From: Utricularia gibba
Taxonomy: Eukaryota; Streptophyta; Magnoliopsida; Lamiales; Lentibulariaceae
NCBI GenBank assembly: GCA_002189035.1
Contig: NEEC01000460.1
Location: 1 to 21,045, forward strand
Reading direction: 5' to 3'
Length of the DNA stretch: 21,045 bases
The notes under the pieces are model-generated. The model worked only from the letters and a program-made list of their open reading frames with translations, searched no databases and was not told the DNA's origin. How positions within the stretch are numbered: position 1 is the first letter of the stretch; the number at the start of each line of letters is the position of its first letter. Below, in pieces: positions 1-11,023 of this stretch. The position numbers and the translations under genes are program-made.

Positions 1-620
1 GATATAAAGCATGCGGTTGAAAACCATTTTGGGTGCTCATGACATCCTAACTTCAATAAGTGCACACGATTTTCGTCGAGTAGGACCCGATGTGGAAAGG
101 ACGAACCTTGGGTCAGAACGAAGTTCACAACGACATCACCGCCCAAAAACGACAAGCTTTTCCTTGAGAAACCATGTAGGCAGCCAATTAAAACCCAACG
201 TTAAGAAATGCATCAAGTTTTTTGCCGAGCTACAAATGACTATGGGCCCGAGCTCGACTCGACCTCCTCTCGATACCGTTGCCCCACGAGAGCGCCTCCT
301 CAATATAAAGCATGCGGTTGAGAAAACCATTTTGGTGCTTATGACATCCTAACTTCAATAAGTGCATCACGATTTTCGTCGAGTAGGACCCGATGTGGCA
401 AAGAGTCAGACCGAACCTTGGGTCAGAACGAAGTTCACAACGACATCACCGCCCAAAAACGACAAGCTTTTCCTTGAGAAACCATGTAGGCAGCCAATTA
501 AAACCCAACGTTAAGAAATGCATCAAGTTTTTTGCCGAGCTACAAATGACTATGGCCCGAGCTCGACTCGACCTCCTTCTCGATACCGTTGCCCCACGAG
601 AGCGCCTCCTCAGATATAAA

Positions 621-899
621 GCATGCGGTTGAGAAAACCATTTTGGGTGCATGACATCCTAACTTCAATAAGTGCATCACGATTTTCGTCGAGTAGGACC
701 CGATGGCAAAAGTACCTTGGGTCAGAACGAAGTTCACAACGACATCACCGCCCAAAAACGACAAGCTTTTCCTTGAGAAACCATGTAGGCAGCCAATTAA
801 ACCCAACGTTAAGAAATGCATCAAGTTTTTTGCCGAGCAAATGACTATGGGCCCGAGCTCGACTCGAGATACCGTTACGAGAGCGCCCTCAGATATAAA
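621..899 (+). repeat. Shortest unit of the array (279 bp, unit 3)
   Basis: This unit is 36 bp short of the full length through several separate losses. These are the ct/tt marker in gggtgcatgac, the tgtgg and gtcagaccga region (gatggcaaaagtacc), the gagcaaatg site, the ctccttct run and the gttacgag site where the C tract is missing. Many independent small deletions in one copy suggest either a degenerate unit or a poorly resolved consensus at this spot. Confidence 0.8.
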
Positions 900-3639
900 G
901 CATGCGTTGAGAAAACCATTTTGGGTGCTCATGACATCCTAACTTCAATAAGTGCATCACGATTTTCGTCGAGTAGGACCCGATGTGGCAAAGGAACCGA
1001 ATGGGTCAGAACGAAGTTCACAACGACATCACCCGCCCAAAAACGACAAGCTTTTCCTTGAGAAACCATGTAGGCAGCCAATTAAAACCCAACGTTAAGA
1101 AATGCATCAAGTTTTTTGCCGAGCCACAAATGACTATGGGCCCGAGCTCGACTCGACTCCTTCTCGATACCGTTGCCCCACGAGAGCGCCTCCTCAATAT
1201 AAAGCATGCGGTTGAGAAAACCATTTTGGTGCTCATGACATCCTAACTTCAATAAGTGCATCACGATTTTCGTCGAGTAGGACCCGATGTGAACCTTGGG
1301 TCAGAACGAAGTTCACAACGACATCACCCGCCCAAAAACGACAAGCTTTTCCTTGAGAAACCATGTAGGCAGCCAATTAAAACCCAACGTTAAGAAATGC
1401 ATCAATTTTTGCCGAGCCACAAATGACTATGGGCCCGAGCTCGACTCGACCTCCTTCTCGATACCGTTGCCCCACGAGAGCGCCTCCTCAAATATAAAGC
1501 ATGCGGTTGAGAAAACCATTTGGTGCTCATGACATCCTAACTTCAATAAGTGCAGCACGATTTCGTCGAGTAGGACCCGATGTGGCAAAGGAGTCAGACC
1601 GAACCTTGGTCAGAACGAAGTTCACAACGACATCACCGCCCAAAAACGACAAGCTTTTCCTTGAGAAACCATGTAGGCAGCCAATTAAAACCCAACGTTA
1701 AGAAATGCATCAAGTTTTTTGCCGAGCTACAAATGACTATGGGCCCGAGCTCGACTCGACCTCCTTCTCGATACCGTTGCCCCACGAGAGCGCCTCCTCA
1801 GATATAAAGCATGCGGTTGAGAAAACCAATGACATCCTAACTTCAATAAGTGCATCACGATTTTCGTCGAGTAGGACCCGATGTGGCAAAGGAGTCAGAC
1901 CGAACTTGGGTCAGAACGAAGTTCACAACGACATCACCCGCCAAAAACGACAAGCTTTTCCTTGAGAAACCATGTAGGCAGCCAATTAAAACCCAACGTT
2001 AAGAAATGCATCAAGTTTTTTGCCGAGCACAAATGACTATGGGCCCGAGCTCGACTCGATCGATACCGTTGCCCCACGAGAGCGCCTCCTCAATATAAAG
2101 CATGCGGTTGAGAAAACCATTTTGGGTGCTCATGACATCCTAACTTCAATAAGTGCATCACGATTTTCGTCGAGTAGACCGATGTGGCAAAGAGTCAGAC
2201 CGAACCTTGGGTCAGAACGAAGTTCACAACGACATCACCCGCCCAAAAACGACAAGCTTTTCCTTGAGAAACCATGTAGGCAGCCAATTAAAACCCAACG
2301 TTAAGAAATGCATCAAGTTTTTTGCCGAGCTACAAATGACTATGGGCCCGAGCTCGACTCGACCTCCTCTCGATACCGTTGCCCCGAGAGCGCCTCAAAT
2401 ATAAAGCATGCGGTTGAGAAAACCATTTTGGGTGCTCATGACATCCTAACTTCAATAAGTGCAGCACGATTTTCGTCGAGTAGGACCCGATGTGGCAAAG
2501 GAGTCAGACCGAACCTTGGGTCAGAACGAAGTTCACAACGACATCACCCGCCCAAAAACGACAAGCTTTTCCTTGAGAAACCATGTAGGCAGCCAATTAA
2601 AACCCAACGTTAAGAAATGCATCAAGTTTTTTGCCGAGCTACAAATGACTATGGGCCCGAGCTCGACTCGACCTCCTTGACCGTTGCCCCACGAGAGCGC
2701 CTCCTCAGATATAAAGCATGCGGTTGAGAAAACCATTTTGGGTGCTTATGACATCCTAACTTCAATAAGTGCATCACGATTTTCGTCGAGTAGGACCCGA
2801 TGTGGCAAAGGAGTCAGACCGAACCTTGGGTCAGAACGAAGTTCACAACGACATCACCCGCCCAAAAACGACAAGCTTTTCCTTGAGAAACCATGTAGGC
2901 AGCCAATTAAAACCCAACGTTAAGAAATGCATCAAGTTTTTTGCCGAGCACAAATGACTATGGGCCCGAGCTCGACTCGACCTCCTTCTCGATACCGTTG
3001 CCCCACGAGAGCGCCTCCTCAGATATAAAGCATGCGGTTGAGAAAACCATTTTGGGTGCTCATGACATCCTAACTTCAATAAGTGCAGCACGATTTTCGT
3101 CGAGTAGGACCCGATGTGGCAAAGGAGTCAGACCGAACCTTGGGTCAGAACGAAGTTCACAACGACATCACCGCCCAAAAACGACAAGCTTTTCCTTGAG
3201 AAACCATGTAGCAGCCAATTAAAACCCAACGTTAAGAAATGCATCAAGTTTTTTGCCGATACAAATGACTATGGGCCCTCGACTCGACCTCCTTCTCGAT
3301 ACCGTTGCCCCACGAGAGCGCCTCCTCAATATAAAGCATGCGGTTGAGAAAACCATTTTGGGTGCTCATGACATCCTAACTTCAATAAGTGCATCACGAT
3401 TTTCGTCGAGTAGGACCCGATGTGGCAAAGGAGTCAGACCGAACCTTGGGTCAGAACGAAGTTCACAACGACATCACCGCCCAAAAACGACAAGCTTTTC
3501 CTTGAGAAACCATGTAGGCAGCCAATTAAAACCCAACGTTAAGAAATGCATCAAGTTTTTTGCCGAGCCACAAATGACTATGGGCCGAGCTCGACTCGAC
3601 CTCCTCTCGATACCGTTGCCCCACGAGAGCGCCTCCTCA

Positions 3640-4022
3640 ATATAAAGCATGCGGTTGAGAAAACCATTTTGGGTGCTCATGACATCCTAACTTCAATAAG
3701 TGCAGCACGATTTTCGTCGAGTAGGACCCGATGTGGCAAAGGAACCTTGGGTCAGAACGAAGTTCACAACGACATCACCCGCCCAAAAACGACAAGCTTT
3801 TCCTTGAGAAACCATGTAGGCAGCCAATTAAAACCCAACGTTAAGAAATGCATCAGTTTTTTTGCCGAGCTACAAATGACTATGGGCCGAGCTCGACTCG
3901 ACCTCCTTCTCGATACCGTTGCCCCACGAGAGCGCCTCCTCAGATATAAAGCATGCGGTTGAGAAAACCATTTTGGGTGCTTATGACATCCTAACTTCAA
4001 TAAGTGCATCACGATTTTCGTC
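3640..4022 (+). repeat. First copy of a near-exact 383-bp segment recurring 2,160 bp downstream
   Basis: Bases 3640-4022 match 5800-6182 at a constant offset of 2,160 bp, with only one small difference at 3856-3857 (cagtttttttg against caagttttttg). The segment holds a complete b-type unit carrying the 10-bp deletion (caaaggaacc) and the single-gap tatgggccgag, followed by the start of a c-type unit. Sharing this private combination of variants over more than one unit points to block duplication of about seven units. Confidence 0.8.
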
Positions 4023-4555
4023 TAGGACCCGATGTGGCAAAGGAGTCAGACCGAACCTTGGGTCAGAACGAAGTTCACAACGACATCACCCGCCCAAAAA
4101 CGACAAGCTTTTCCTTGAGAAACCATGTAGGCAGCCAATTAAAACCCAACGTTAAGAAATGCATCAAGTTTTTTGCCGAGCCACAAATGACTATGGGCCC
4201 GAGCTCGACTCGACCTCCTTCTCGATACCGTTGCCCACGAGAGCGCCTCCTCAGATATAAAGCATGCGGTTGAGAAAACCATTTTGGGTGCTCATGACAT
4301 CCTAACTTCAATAAGTGCATCACGATTTTCGTCGAGTAGGACCCGATGTGGCACCTTGGTCAGAACGAAGTTCACAACGACATCACCCGCCAAAAACGAC
4401 AAGCTTTTCCTTGAGAAACCATGTAGGCAGCCAATTAAAACCAACGTTAAGAAATGCATCAAGTTTTTTGCCGAGCACAAATGACTATGGCCCGAGCTCG
4501 ACTCGACCTCCTTCTCGATACCGTTGCCCCACGAGAGCGCCTCCTCAGATATAAA

Positions 4556-4870
4556 GCATGCGGTTGAGAAAACCATTTTGGGTGCTCATGACATCCTAAC
4601 TTCAATAAGTGCATCACGATTTTCGTCGAGTAGGACCCGATGTGGCAAAGGAGTCAGACCGAACCTTGGGTCAGAACGAAGTTCACAACGACATCACCCG
4701 CCCAAAAACGACAAGCTTTTCCTTGAGAAACCATGTAGGCAGCCAATTAAAACCCAACGTTAAGAAATGCATCAAGTTTTTTGCCGAGCTACAAATGACT
4801 ATGGGCCCGAGCTCGACTCGACCTCCTTCTCGATACCGTTGCCCCACGAGAGCGCCTCCTCAGATATAAA
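4556..4870 (+). repeat. Reference full-length satellite unit (unit 16, type a)
   Basis: This is one of two exactly 315-bp units and the best single representative of the array. In order it contains GCATGC at the start; the a/c diagnostic base as C in gctCatgac; the a/b diagnostic base as T in tgcaTcacg; the undeleted gtcagaccga segment; the A5 tract of cccaaaaacg; AAGCTT at 4713-4718; AACGTT; ATGCAT; a T6 run; the ctacaaatg variant; GGGCCC and GAGCTC; and a four-C tract before acgagagcgcc. By hand count it has 19 CpG against about 18 expected from base composition. Stops occur in all three forward frames, for example TGA at 4565, TAA at 4597 and the TAA of cgttaag. Confidence 0.97.
4607..4764 (+). 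repeat. Half-unit A (158 bp) of the dimeric satellite
   Basis: This half begins at aagtgcatcacg. Its first 25 bases match the first 25 bases of half B at 19 positions by hand alignment; the shared stretch runs through tgcatca, the T run and cgag. Its last ~45 bases contain ttgagaaaccat, which corresponds to ttgagaaaaccat near the end of half B. The middle is much more diverged and not confidently alignable by eye. It carries the HindIII site and the most deletion-prone segment, gtcagaccga. Taken with half B, this supports an ancestral monomer of about 157 bp. Confidence 0.75.
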
Positions 4871-4921
4871 GCATGCGGTTGAGAAAACCATTTTGGGTGC
4901 TCATGACATCCTAACTTCAAT
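4765..4921 (+). repeat. Half-unit B (157 bp) of the dimeric satellite
   Basis: This half begins at aaatgcatcaag and runs to the next aagtgca. It shares the junction-proximal region with half A (tgcatca, T run, cgag at its start; ttgagaaaaccat near its end). It carries the SacI and ApaI palindromes, the variable ct(a)/cc(a)/c(a)caaatg site and the C3/C4 tract. The halves are far from identical, so the array now evolves as 315-bp units and not as 157-bp monomers: sub-family markers are fixed in one half only. Confidence 0.75.
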
Positions 4922-5185
4922 AAGTGCAGCACGATTTTCGTCGAGTAGGACCCGATGTGGCAAAGGAGTCAGACCGAACCTTGGGTCAGAACGAAGTTCA
5001 CAACGACATCACCCGCCCAAAAACGACAAGCTTTTCCTTGAGAAACCATGTAGGCAGCCAATTAAAACCCAACGTTAAGAAATGCATCAAGTTTTTTGCC
5101 GAGCTACAAATGACTATGGGCCCGAGCTCGACTCGACCTCCTTCTCGATACCGTTGCCCCACGAGAGCGCCTCCTCAGATATAAA
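4871..5185 (+). repeat. Second full-length unit (unit 17, type b), nearly identical neighbour
   Basis: This unit is also 315 bp and follows the reference unit directly. The only difference I found is tgcaGcacg in place of tgcaTcacg. Such near-identity between neighbours is expected from recent unequal exchange or gene conversion. It also shows that the T/G base is a genuine sub-family marker rather than noise, because the rest of the unit is unchanged. Confidence 0.95.
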
Positions 5186-5799
5186 GCATGCGGTTGAGAA
5201 AACCATTTTGGTGCTTATGACATCCTAACTTCAATAAGTGCATCACGATTTTCGTCGAGTAGGACCCGATGTGGCAAAGGAGTCAGACCGAACCTTGGGT
5301 CAGAACGAAGTTCACAACGACATCACCGCCCAAAAACGACAAGCTTTTTTGAGAAACCATGTAGGCAGCCAATTAAAACCCAACGTTAAAAATGCATCAA
5401 GTTTTTTGCCGAGCACAAATGACTATGGGCCCGAGCTCGACTCGACCTCCTCTCGATACCGTTGCCCCACGAGAGCGCCTCCTCAGATATAAAGCATGCG
5501 GTTGAGAAAACCATTTTGGTGCTCATGACATCCTAACTTCAATAAGTGCATCACGATTTCGTCGAGTAGGACCCGATGTGGCAAAGGAGTCAGACCGAAC
5601 CTTGGGTCAGAACGAAGTTCACAACGACATCACCCGCCCAAAAACGACAAGCTTTTCCTTGAGAAACCATGTAGGCAGCCAATTAAAACCCAACGTTAAG
5701 AAATGCATCAAGTTTTTTGCCGAGCCACAAATGACTATGGGCCCGAGCTCGACTCGACCTCCTTCTCGATACCGTTGCCCCACGAGAGCGCCTCCTCAG

Positions 5800-6182
5800 A
5801 TATAAAGCATGCGGTTGAGAAAACCATTTTGGGTGCTCATGACATCCTAACTTCAATAAGTGCAGCACGATTTTCGTCGAGTAGGACCCGATGTGGCAAA
5901 GGAACCTTGGGTCAGAACGAAGTTCACAACGACATCACCCGCCCAAAAACGACAAGCTTTTCCTTGAGAAACCATGTAGGCAGCCAATTAAAACCCAACG
6001 TTAAGAAATGCATCAAGTTTTTTGCCGAGCTACAAATGACTATGGGCCGAGCTCGACTCGACCTCCTTCTCGATACCGTTGCCCCACGAGAGCGCCTCCT
6101 CAGATATAAAGCATGCGGTTGAGAAAACCATTTTGGGTGCTTATGACATCCTAACTTCAATAAGTGCATCACGATTTTCGTC
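5800..6182 (+). repeat. Second copy of the 383-bp segment, 2,160 bp from the first
   Basis: This is the partner of 3640-4022. It carries the same deletion alleles in the same order: the short caaaggaacc, the tatgggccgag loss, the C-to-T change in the following gctTatgac, and tgcaTcacg. Similarity drops at both edges: on the left ctcaga replaces ctcaa, and on the right the first copy has lost bases after attttcgtc. Confidence 0.8.
5807..6110 (+). repeat. Example of the 10-bp-deleted sub-family (unit 20)
   Basis: Here caaaggagtcagaccgaacc is reduced to caaaggaacc, a loss of 10 bp between two GA dinucleotides (ggA...cgA). The same reduced form, or a one-base variant of it, occurs in the units starting at 3647, 5807, 6416, 8592, 8890, 11631, 13761, 15282 and 20821. 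The recurrence on different unit types (a, b and c) suggests either spread of one deletion by conversion or repeated slippage at this short repeat. The deleted element gtcagaccgaa is itself an imperfect copy of gtcagaacgaa about 18 bp downstream. Confidence 0.75.
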
Positions 6183-7654
6183 GAGTAGGACCCGATGTGG
6201 CAAAGGAGTCAGACCGAACCTTGGGTCAGAACGAAGTTCACAACGACATCACCGCCCAAAAACGACAAGCTTTTCCTTGAGAAACCATGTAGGCAGCCAA
6301 TTAAAACCCAACGTTAAGAAATGCATCAAGTTTTTTGCCGCCACAAATGACGGCCCGAGCTCGACTCGACCTCCTCTCGATACCGTTGCCCCACGAGAGC
6401 GCTCCTCAATATAAAGCATGCGGTTGAGAAAACCATTTTGGGTGCTCATGACATCCTAACTTCAATAAGTGCAGCACGATTTTCGTCGAGTAGGACCCGA
6501 TGTGGCAAAGGAACCTTGGGTCAGAACGAAGTTCACAACGACATCACCCCCCAAAAACGACAAGCTTTTCCTTGAGAAACCATGTAGGCAGCCAATTAAA
6601 ACCCAACGTTAAGAAATGCATCAAGTTTTTTGCCGAGCTACAAATGACTATGGGCCCGAGCTCGACTCGACCTCCTTCTCGATACCGTTGCCCACGAGAG
6701 CGCCTCCTCAGATATAAAGCATGCGGTTGAGAAAACCATTTTGGTGCTATGACATCCTAACTTCAATAAGTGCATCACGATTTTCGTCGAGTAGGACCCG
6801 ATGTGGCAAAAGGAGTCAGACCGAACCTTGGGTCAGAACGAAGTTCACAACGACATCACCGCCCAAAAACGACAAGCTTTTCCTTGAGAAACCATGTAGC
6901 AGCCAATTAAAACCCAACGTTAAGAAATGCATCAAGTTTTTTGCCGAGCCACAAATGACTATGGGCCCGAGCTCGACTCGACCTCCTTCTCGATACCGTT
7001 GCCCCACGAGAGCGCCTCCTCAGATATAAAGCATGCGTTGAGAAAACCATTTTGGGTGCTATGACATCCTAACTTCAATAAGTGCAGCACGATTTTCGTC
7101 GAGTAGGACCCGATGTGGCAAAGGAGTCAGACCGAACCTTGGGTCAGAACGAAGTTCACAACGACATCACCCGCCCAAAAACGACAAGCTTTTCCTTGAG
7201 AAACCATGTAGGCAGCCAATTAAAACCCAACGTTAAGAAATGCATCAAGTTTTTTGCCGAGCTACAAATGACTATGGGCCCGAGCTCGACTCGACCTCCT
7301 TCTCGATACCGTTGCCCCACGAGAGCGCCTCCTCAGATTAAAGCATGCGGTTGAGAAAACCATTTTGGGTGCTTATGACATCCTAACTTCAATAAGTGCA
7401 TCACGATTTTCGTCGAGTAGACCGATGTGGCAAAGGAGTCAGACCGAACCTTGGTCAGAACGAAGTTCACAACGACATCACCCGCCCAAAAACGACAAGC
7501 TTTTCCTTGAGAAACCATGTAGGCAGCCAATTAAAACCCAACGTTAAGAAATGCATCAAGTTTTTTGCCGAGCTACAAATGACTATGGGCCCGAGCTCGA
7601 CTCGACCTCCTTCTCGATACCGTTGCCCCACGAGAGCGCCTCCTCAGATATAAA

Positions 7655-7968
7655 GCATGCGGTTGAGAAAACCATTTTGGGTGCTCATGACATCCTAACT
7701 TCAATAAGTGCATCACGATTTCGTCGAGTAGGACCCGATGTGGCAAAGGAGTCAGACCGAACCTTGGGTCAGAACGAAGTTCACAACGACATCACCCGCC
7801 CAAAAACGACAAGCTTTTCCTTGAGAAACCATGTAGGCAGCCAATTAAAACCCAACGTTAAGAAATGCATCAAGTTTTTTGCCGAGCCACAAATGACTAT
7901 GGGCCCGAGCTCGACTCGACCACCTGCTCGATACCGTTGCCCCACGAGAGCGCCTTATCAAATATAAA
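7655..7968 (+). repeat. Unit 26, carrier of a rare linked variant pair
   Basis: This near full-length unit (314 bp) has two substitutions almost absent elsewhere: cctgctcgata in place of cttctcgata (near 7924), and ccttatca in place of cctcctca (near 7954). It is otherwise a standard type a unit with ccacaaatg. The only other unit I found with the same pair is at 19284-19584. Confidence 0.8.
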
Positions 7969-10900
7969 GCATGCGGTTGAGAAAACCATTTTGGTGCTCA
8001 TGACATCCTAACTTCAATAAGTGCAGCACGATTTTCGTCGAGTAGGACCCGATGTGGCAAAGGAGTCAGACCGAACCTTGGGTCAGAACGAAGTTCACAA
8101 CGACATCACCGCCCAAAAACGACAAGCTTTTCCTTGAGAAAACCATGTAGGCAGCCAATTAAAACCCAACGTTAAGAAATGCATCAAGTTTTTTGCCGAG
8201 CTACAAATGACTATGGGCCCGAGCTCGACTCGACCTCCTTCTCGATACCGTTGCCCACGAGAGCGCCTCTCAGATATAAAGCATGCGGTTGAGAAAACCA
8301 TTTTGGGTGCTTATGACATCCTAACTTCAATAAGTGCATCACGATTTCGTCGAGTAGGACCCGATGTGGCAAAGGAGTCAGACCGAACCTTGGGTCAGAA
8401 CGAAGTTCACAACGACATCACCGCCCAAAAACGACAAGCTTTTCCTTGAGAAACCATGTAGGCAGCCAATTAAAACCCAACGTTAAGAAATGCATCAAGT
8501 TTTTTGCCGAGCACAAATGACTATGGGCCGAGCTCGACTCGACCTCCTTCTCGATACCGTTGCCCCACGAGAGCGCCTCCTCAGATATAAAGCATGCGGT
8601 TGAGAAAACCATTTTGGGTGCTCATGACATCCTAACTTCAATAAGTGCAGCACGATTTTCGTCGAGTAGGACCGATGTGGCAAAAGGAACCTTGGGTCAG
8701 AACGAAGTTCACAACGACATCACCCGCCAAAAACGACAAGCTTTTCCTTGAGAAACATGTAGGCAGCCAATTAAAACCAACGTTAAGAAATGCATCAAGT
8801 TTTTTGCCGAGCCACAAATGACTATGGGCCGAGCTCGACTCGACCTCCTTCTCGATACCGTTGCCCACGAGAGCGCCTCCTCATATAAAGCATGCGGTTG
8901 AGAAAACCATTTTGGGTGCTCATGACATCCTAACTTCAATAAGTGCATCACGATTTTCGTCGAGTAGGACCGATGTGGCAAAGGAACCTTGGGTCAGAAC
9001 GAAGTTCACAACGACATCACCCGCCAAAAACGACAAGCTTTTCCTTGAGAAACCATGTAGGCAGCCAATTAAAACCCAACGTTAAGAAATGCATCAAGTT
9101 TTTTGCCGAGCCACAAATGACTATGGGCCCGAGCTCGACTCGACCTCTTCTCGATACCGTTGCCCACGAGAGCGCCTCCTCAGATATAAAGCATGCGGTT
9201 GAGAAAACCATTTTGGGTGCTCATGACATCTAACTTCAATAAGTGCATCACGATTTTCGTCGAGTAGGACCGATGTGGCAAAGGAGTCAGACCGAACCTT
9301 GGGTCAGAACGAAGTTCACAACGACATCACCGCCCGACAAGCTTTTCCTTGAGAAACCATGTAGGCAGCCAATTAAAACCAACGTTAAGAAATGCATCAA
9401 GTTTTTTGCCGAGCCACAAATGACTATGGGCCCGAGCTCGACTCGACCTCCTTCTCGATACCGTTGCCCACGAGAGCGCCTCCTCAGATATAAAGCATGC
9501 GGTTGAGAAACCATTTTGGTGCTTATGACATCCTAACTTCAATAAGTGCAGCACGATTTTCGTCGAGTAGGACCCGATGTGGCAAAGGAGTCAGACGAAC
9601 TTGGGTCAGAACGAAGTTCACAACGACATCACCCCCAAAAACGACAAGCTTTTCCTTGAGAAACCATGTAGGCAGCCAATTAAAACCCAACGTTAAGAAA
9701 TGCATCAAGTTTTTTGCCGAGCTACAAATGACTATGGGCCCGAGCTCGACTCGACCTCCTTCTCGATACCGTTGCCCACGAGAGCGCCTCCTCAGATATA
9801 AAGCATGCGGTTGAGAAAACCATTTTGGGTGCTCATGACATCCTAACTTCAATAAGTGCAGCACGATTTTCGTCGAGTAGGACCCGATGTGGCAAAGGAG
9901 TCAGACCGAACCTTGGGTCAGAACGAAGTTCACAACGACATCACCCGCCCAAAAACGACAAGCTTTTCCTTGAGAAACCATGTAGGCAGCCAATTAAAAC
10001 CAACGTTAAGAAATGCATCAAGTTTTTTGCCGAGCTACAAATGACTATGGGCCGAGCTCGACTCGACTCCTTCTCGATACCGTTGCCCCACGAGAGCGCC
10101 TCTCAGATATAAAGCATGCGGTTGAGAAAACATTTTGGGTGCTTATGACATCCTAACTTCAATAAGTGCATCACGATTTTCGTCGAGTAGGACCCGATGT
10201 GGCAAAGGAGTCAGACCGAACCTTGGGTCAGAACGAAGTTCACAACGACATCACCGCCCAAAAACGACAAGCTTTTCCTTGAGAACCATGTAGGCAGCCA
10301 ATTAAAACCCAACGTTAAGAAATGCATCAAGTTTTTTGCCGAGCACAAATGACTATGGGCCCGAGCTCGACTCGACCTCCTTCGATACCGTTGCCCACGA
10401 GAGCGCTCCTCAGATATAAAGCATGCGGTTGAGAAACCATTTTGGGTGCTCATGACATCCTAACTTCAATAAGTGCATCACGATTTTCGTCGAGTAGGAC
10501 CCGATGTGGCAAAGGAGGGTCAGAACGAAGTTCACAACGACATCACCGCCCAAAAACGACAAGCTTTTCCTTGAGAAACCATGTAGGCAGCCAATTAAAA
10601 CCCAACGTTAAGAAATGCATCAAGTTTTTTGCCGAGCCACAAATGACTATGGGCCCGAGCTCGACTCGACCTCTTCTCGATACCGTTGCCACACGAGAGC
10701 GCCTCAGATATAAAGCATGCGGTTGAGAAAACCATTTTGGGTGCTCATGACATCCTAACTTCAATAAGTGCAGCACGATTTCGTCGAGTAGGACCCGATG
10801 TGGCAAAGGAGTCAGACCGAACCTTGGGTCAGAACGAAGTTCACAACGACATCACCGCCAAAAACGACAAGCTTTTCCTTGAGAAACCATGTAGGCAGCC

Positions 10901-11023
10901 AATTAAAACCAACGTTAAGAAATGCATCAAGTTTTTTGCCGAGCTACAAATGACTATGGGCCCGAGCTCGACTCGACTCCTTCTCGATACCGTTGCCCAC
11001 GAGAGCGCCTCCTCAGATATAAA

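Larger units (their letters stand above)
9..8591 (+). repeat. Array zone I: units 1-28, mostly four-C units
   Basis: Unit starts (G of GCATGC) are 9, 310, 621, 900, 1204, 1499, 1809, 2100, 2406, 2716, 3030, 3336, 3647, 3951, 4262, 4556, 4871, 5186, 5494, 5807, 6111, 6416, 6719, 7031, 7343, 7655, 7969 and 8281. The tract in gttgc(C)acgag has four C in 23 of 28 units. The variant atataaag preceded by tcaa instead of tcag occurs only here (for example near 302, 1197, 2093, 3330, 3640, 6409). The ordered a-b-c succession of unit types is clearest in this zone, from 3336 to about 8591. The mean unit is about 306.5 bp. The first 8 bases of the window are the tail of the preceding copy. Confidence 0.85.
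3336..8591 (+). repeat. Higher-order segment: about 2.5 copies of a seven-unit (~2.16 kb) pattern
   Basis: Units are typed by two linked bases: a = gctCatgac + tgcaTcacg, b = gctCatgac + tgcaGcacg, c = gctTatgac + tgcaTcacg. Units 12-28 then read a b c a a b c a b c b ? b/? c a b c, with ? where a deletion removes the first marker. Units 12, 19 and 26 share type a with ccacaaatg. Units 13, 20 and 27 are all b with ctacaaatg. Units 14, 21 and 28 are all c. Start distances seven units apart are 2157-2163 bp in most pairs (for example 3647 to 5807, 3951 to 6111, 4871 to 7031). The order is imperfect and breaks down before and after, so this is a decaying or short-lived higher-order repeat. Confidence 0.6.

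Noticed and set aside
4664-4690. CENP-B box-like sequence on the - strand (cttcgttctgaccc)
   Set aside because: Only the TTCG portion fits the nTTCGnnnnAnnCGGGn core. The required A and CGGG positions do not match.
4784-4822. The cgagctcg palindrome and neighbouring ctcga repeats as a hairpin, origin or terminator
   Set aside because: The perfect palindrome is only about 8 bp and there is no loop or longer stem. It is a normal part of every unit.
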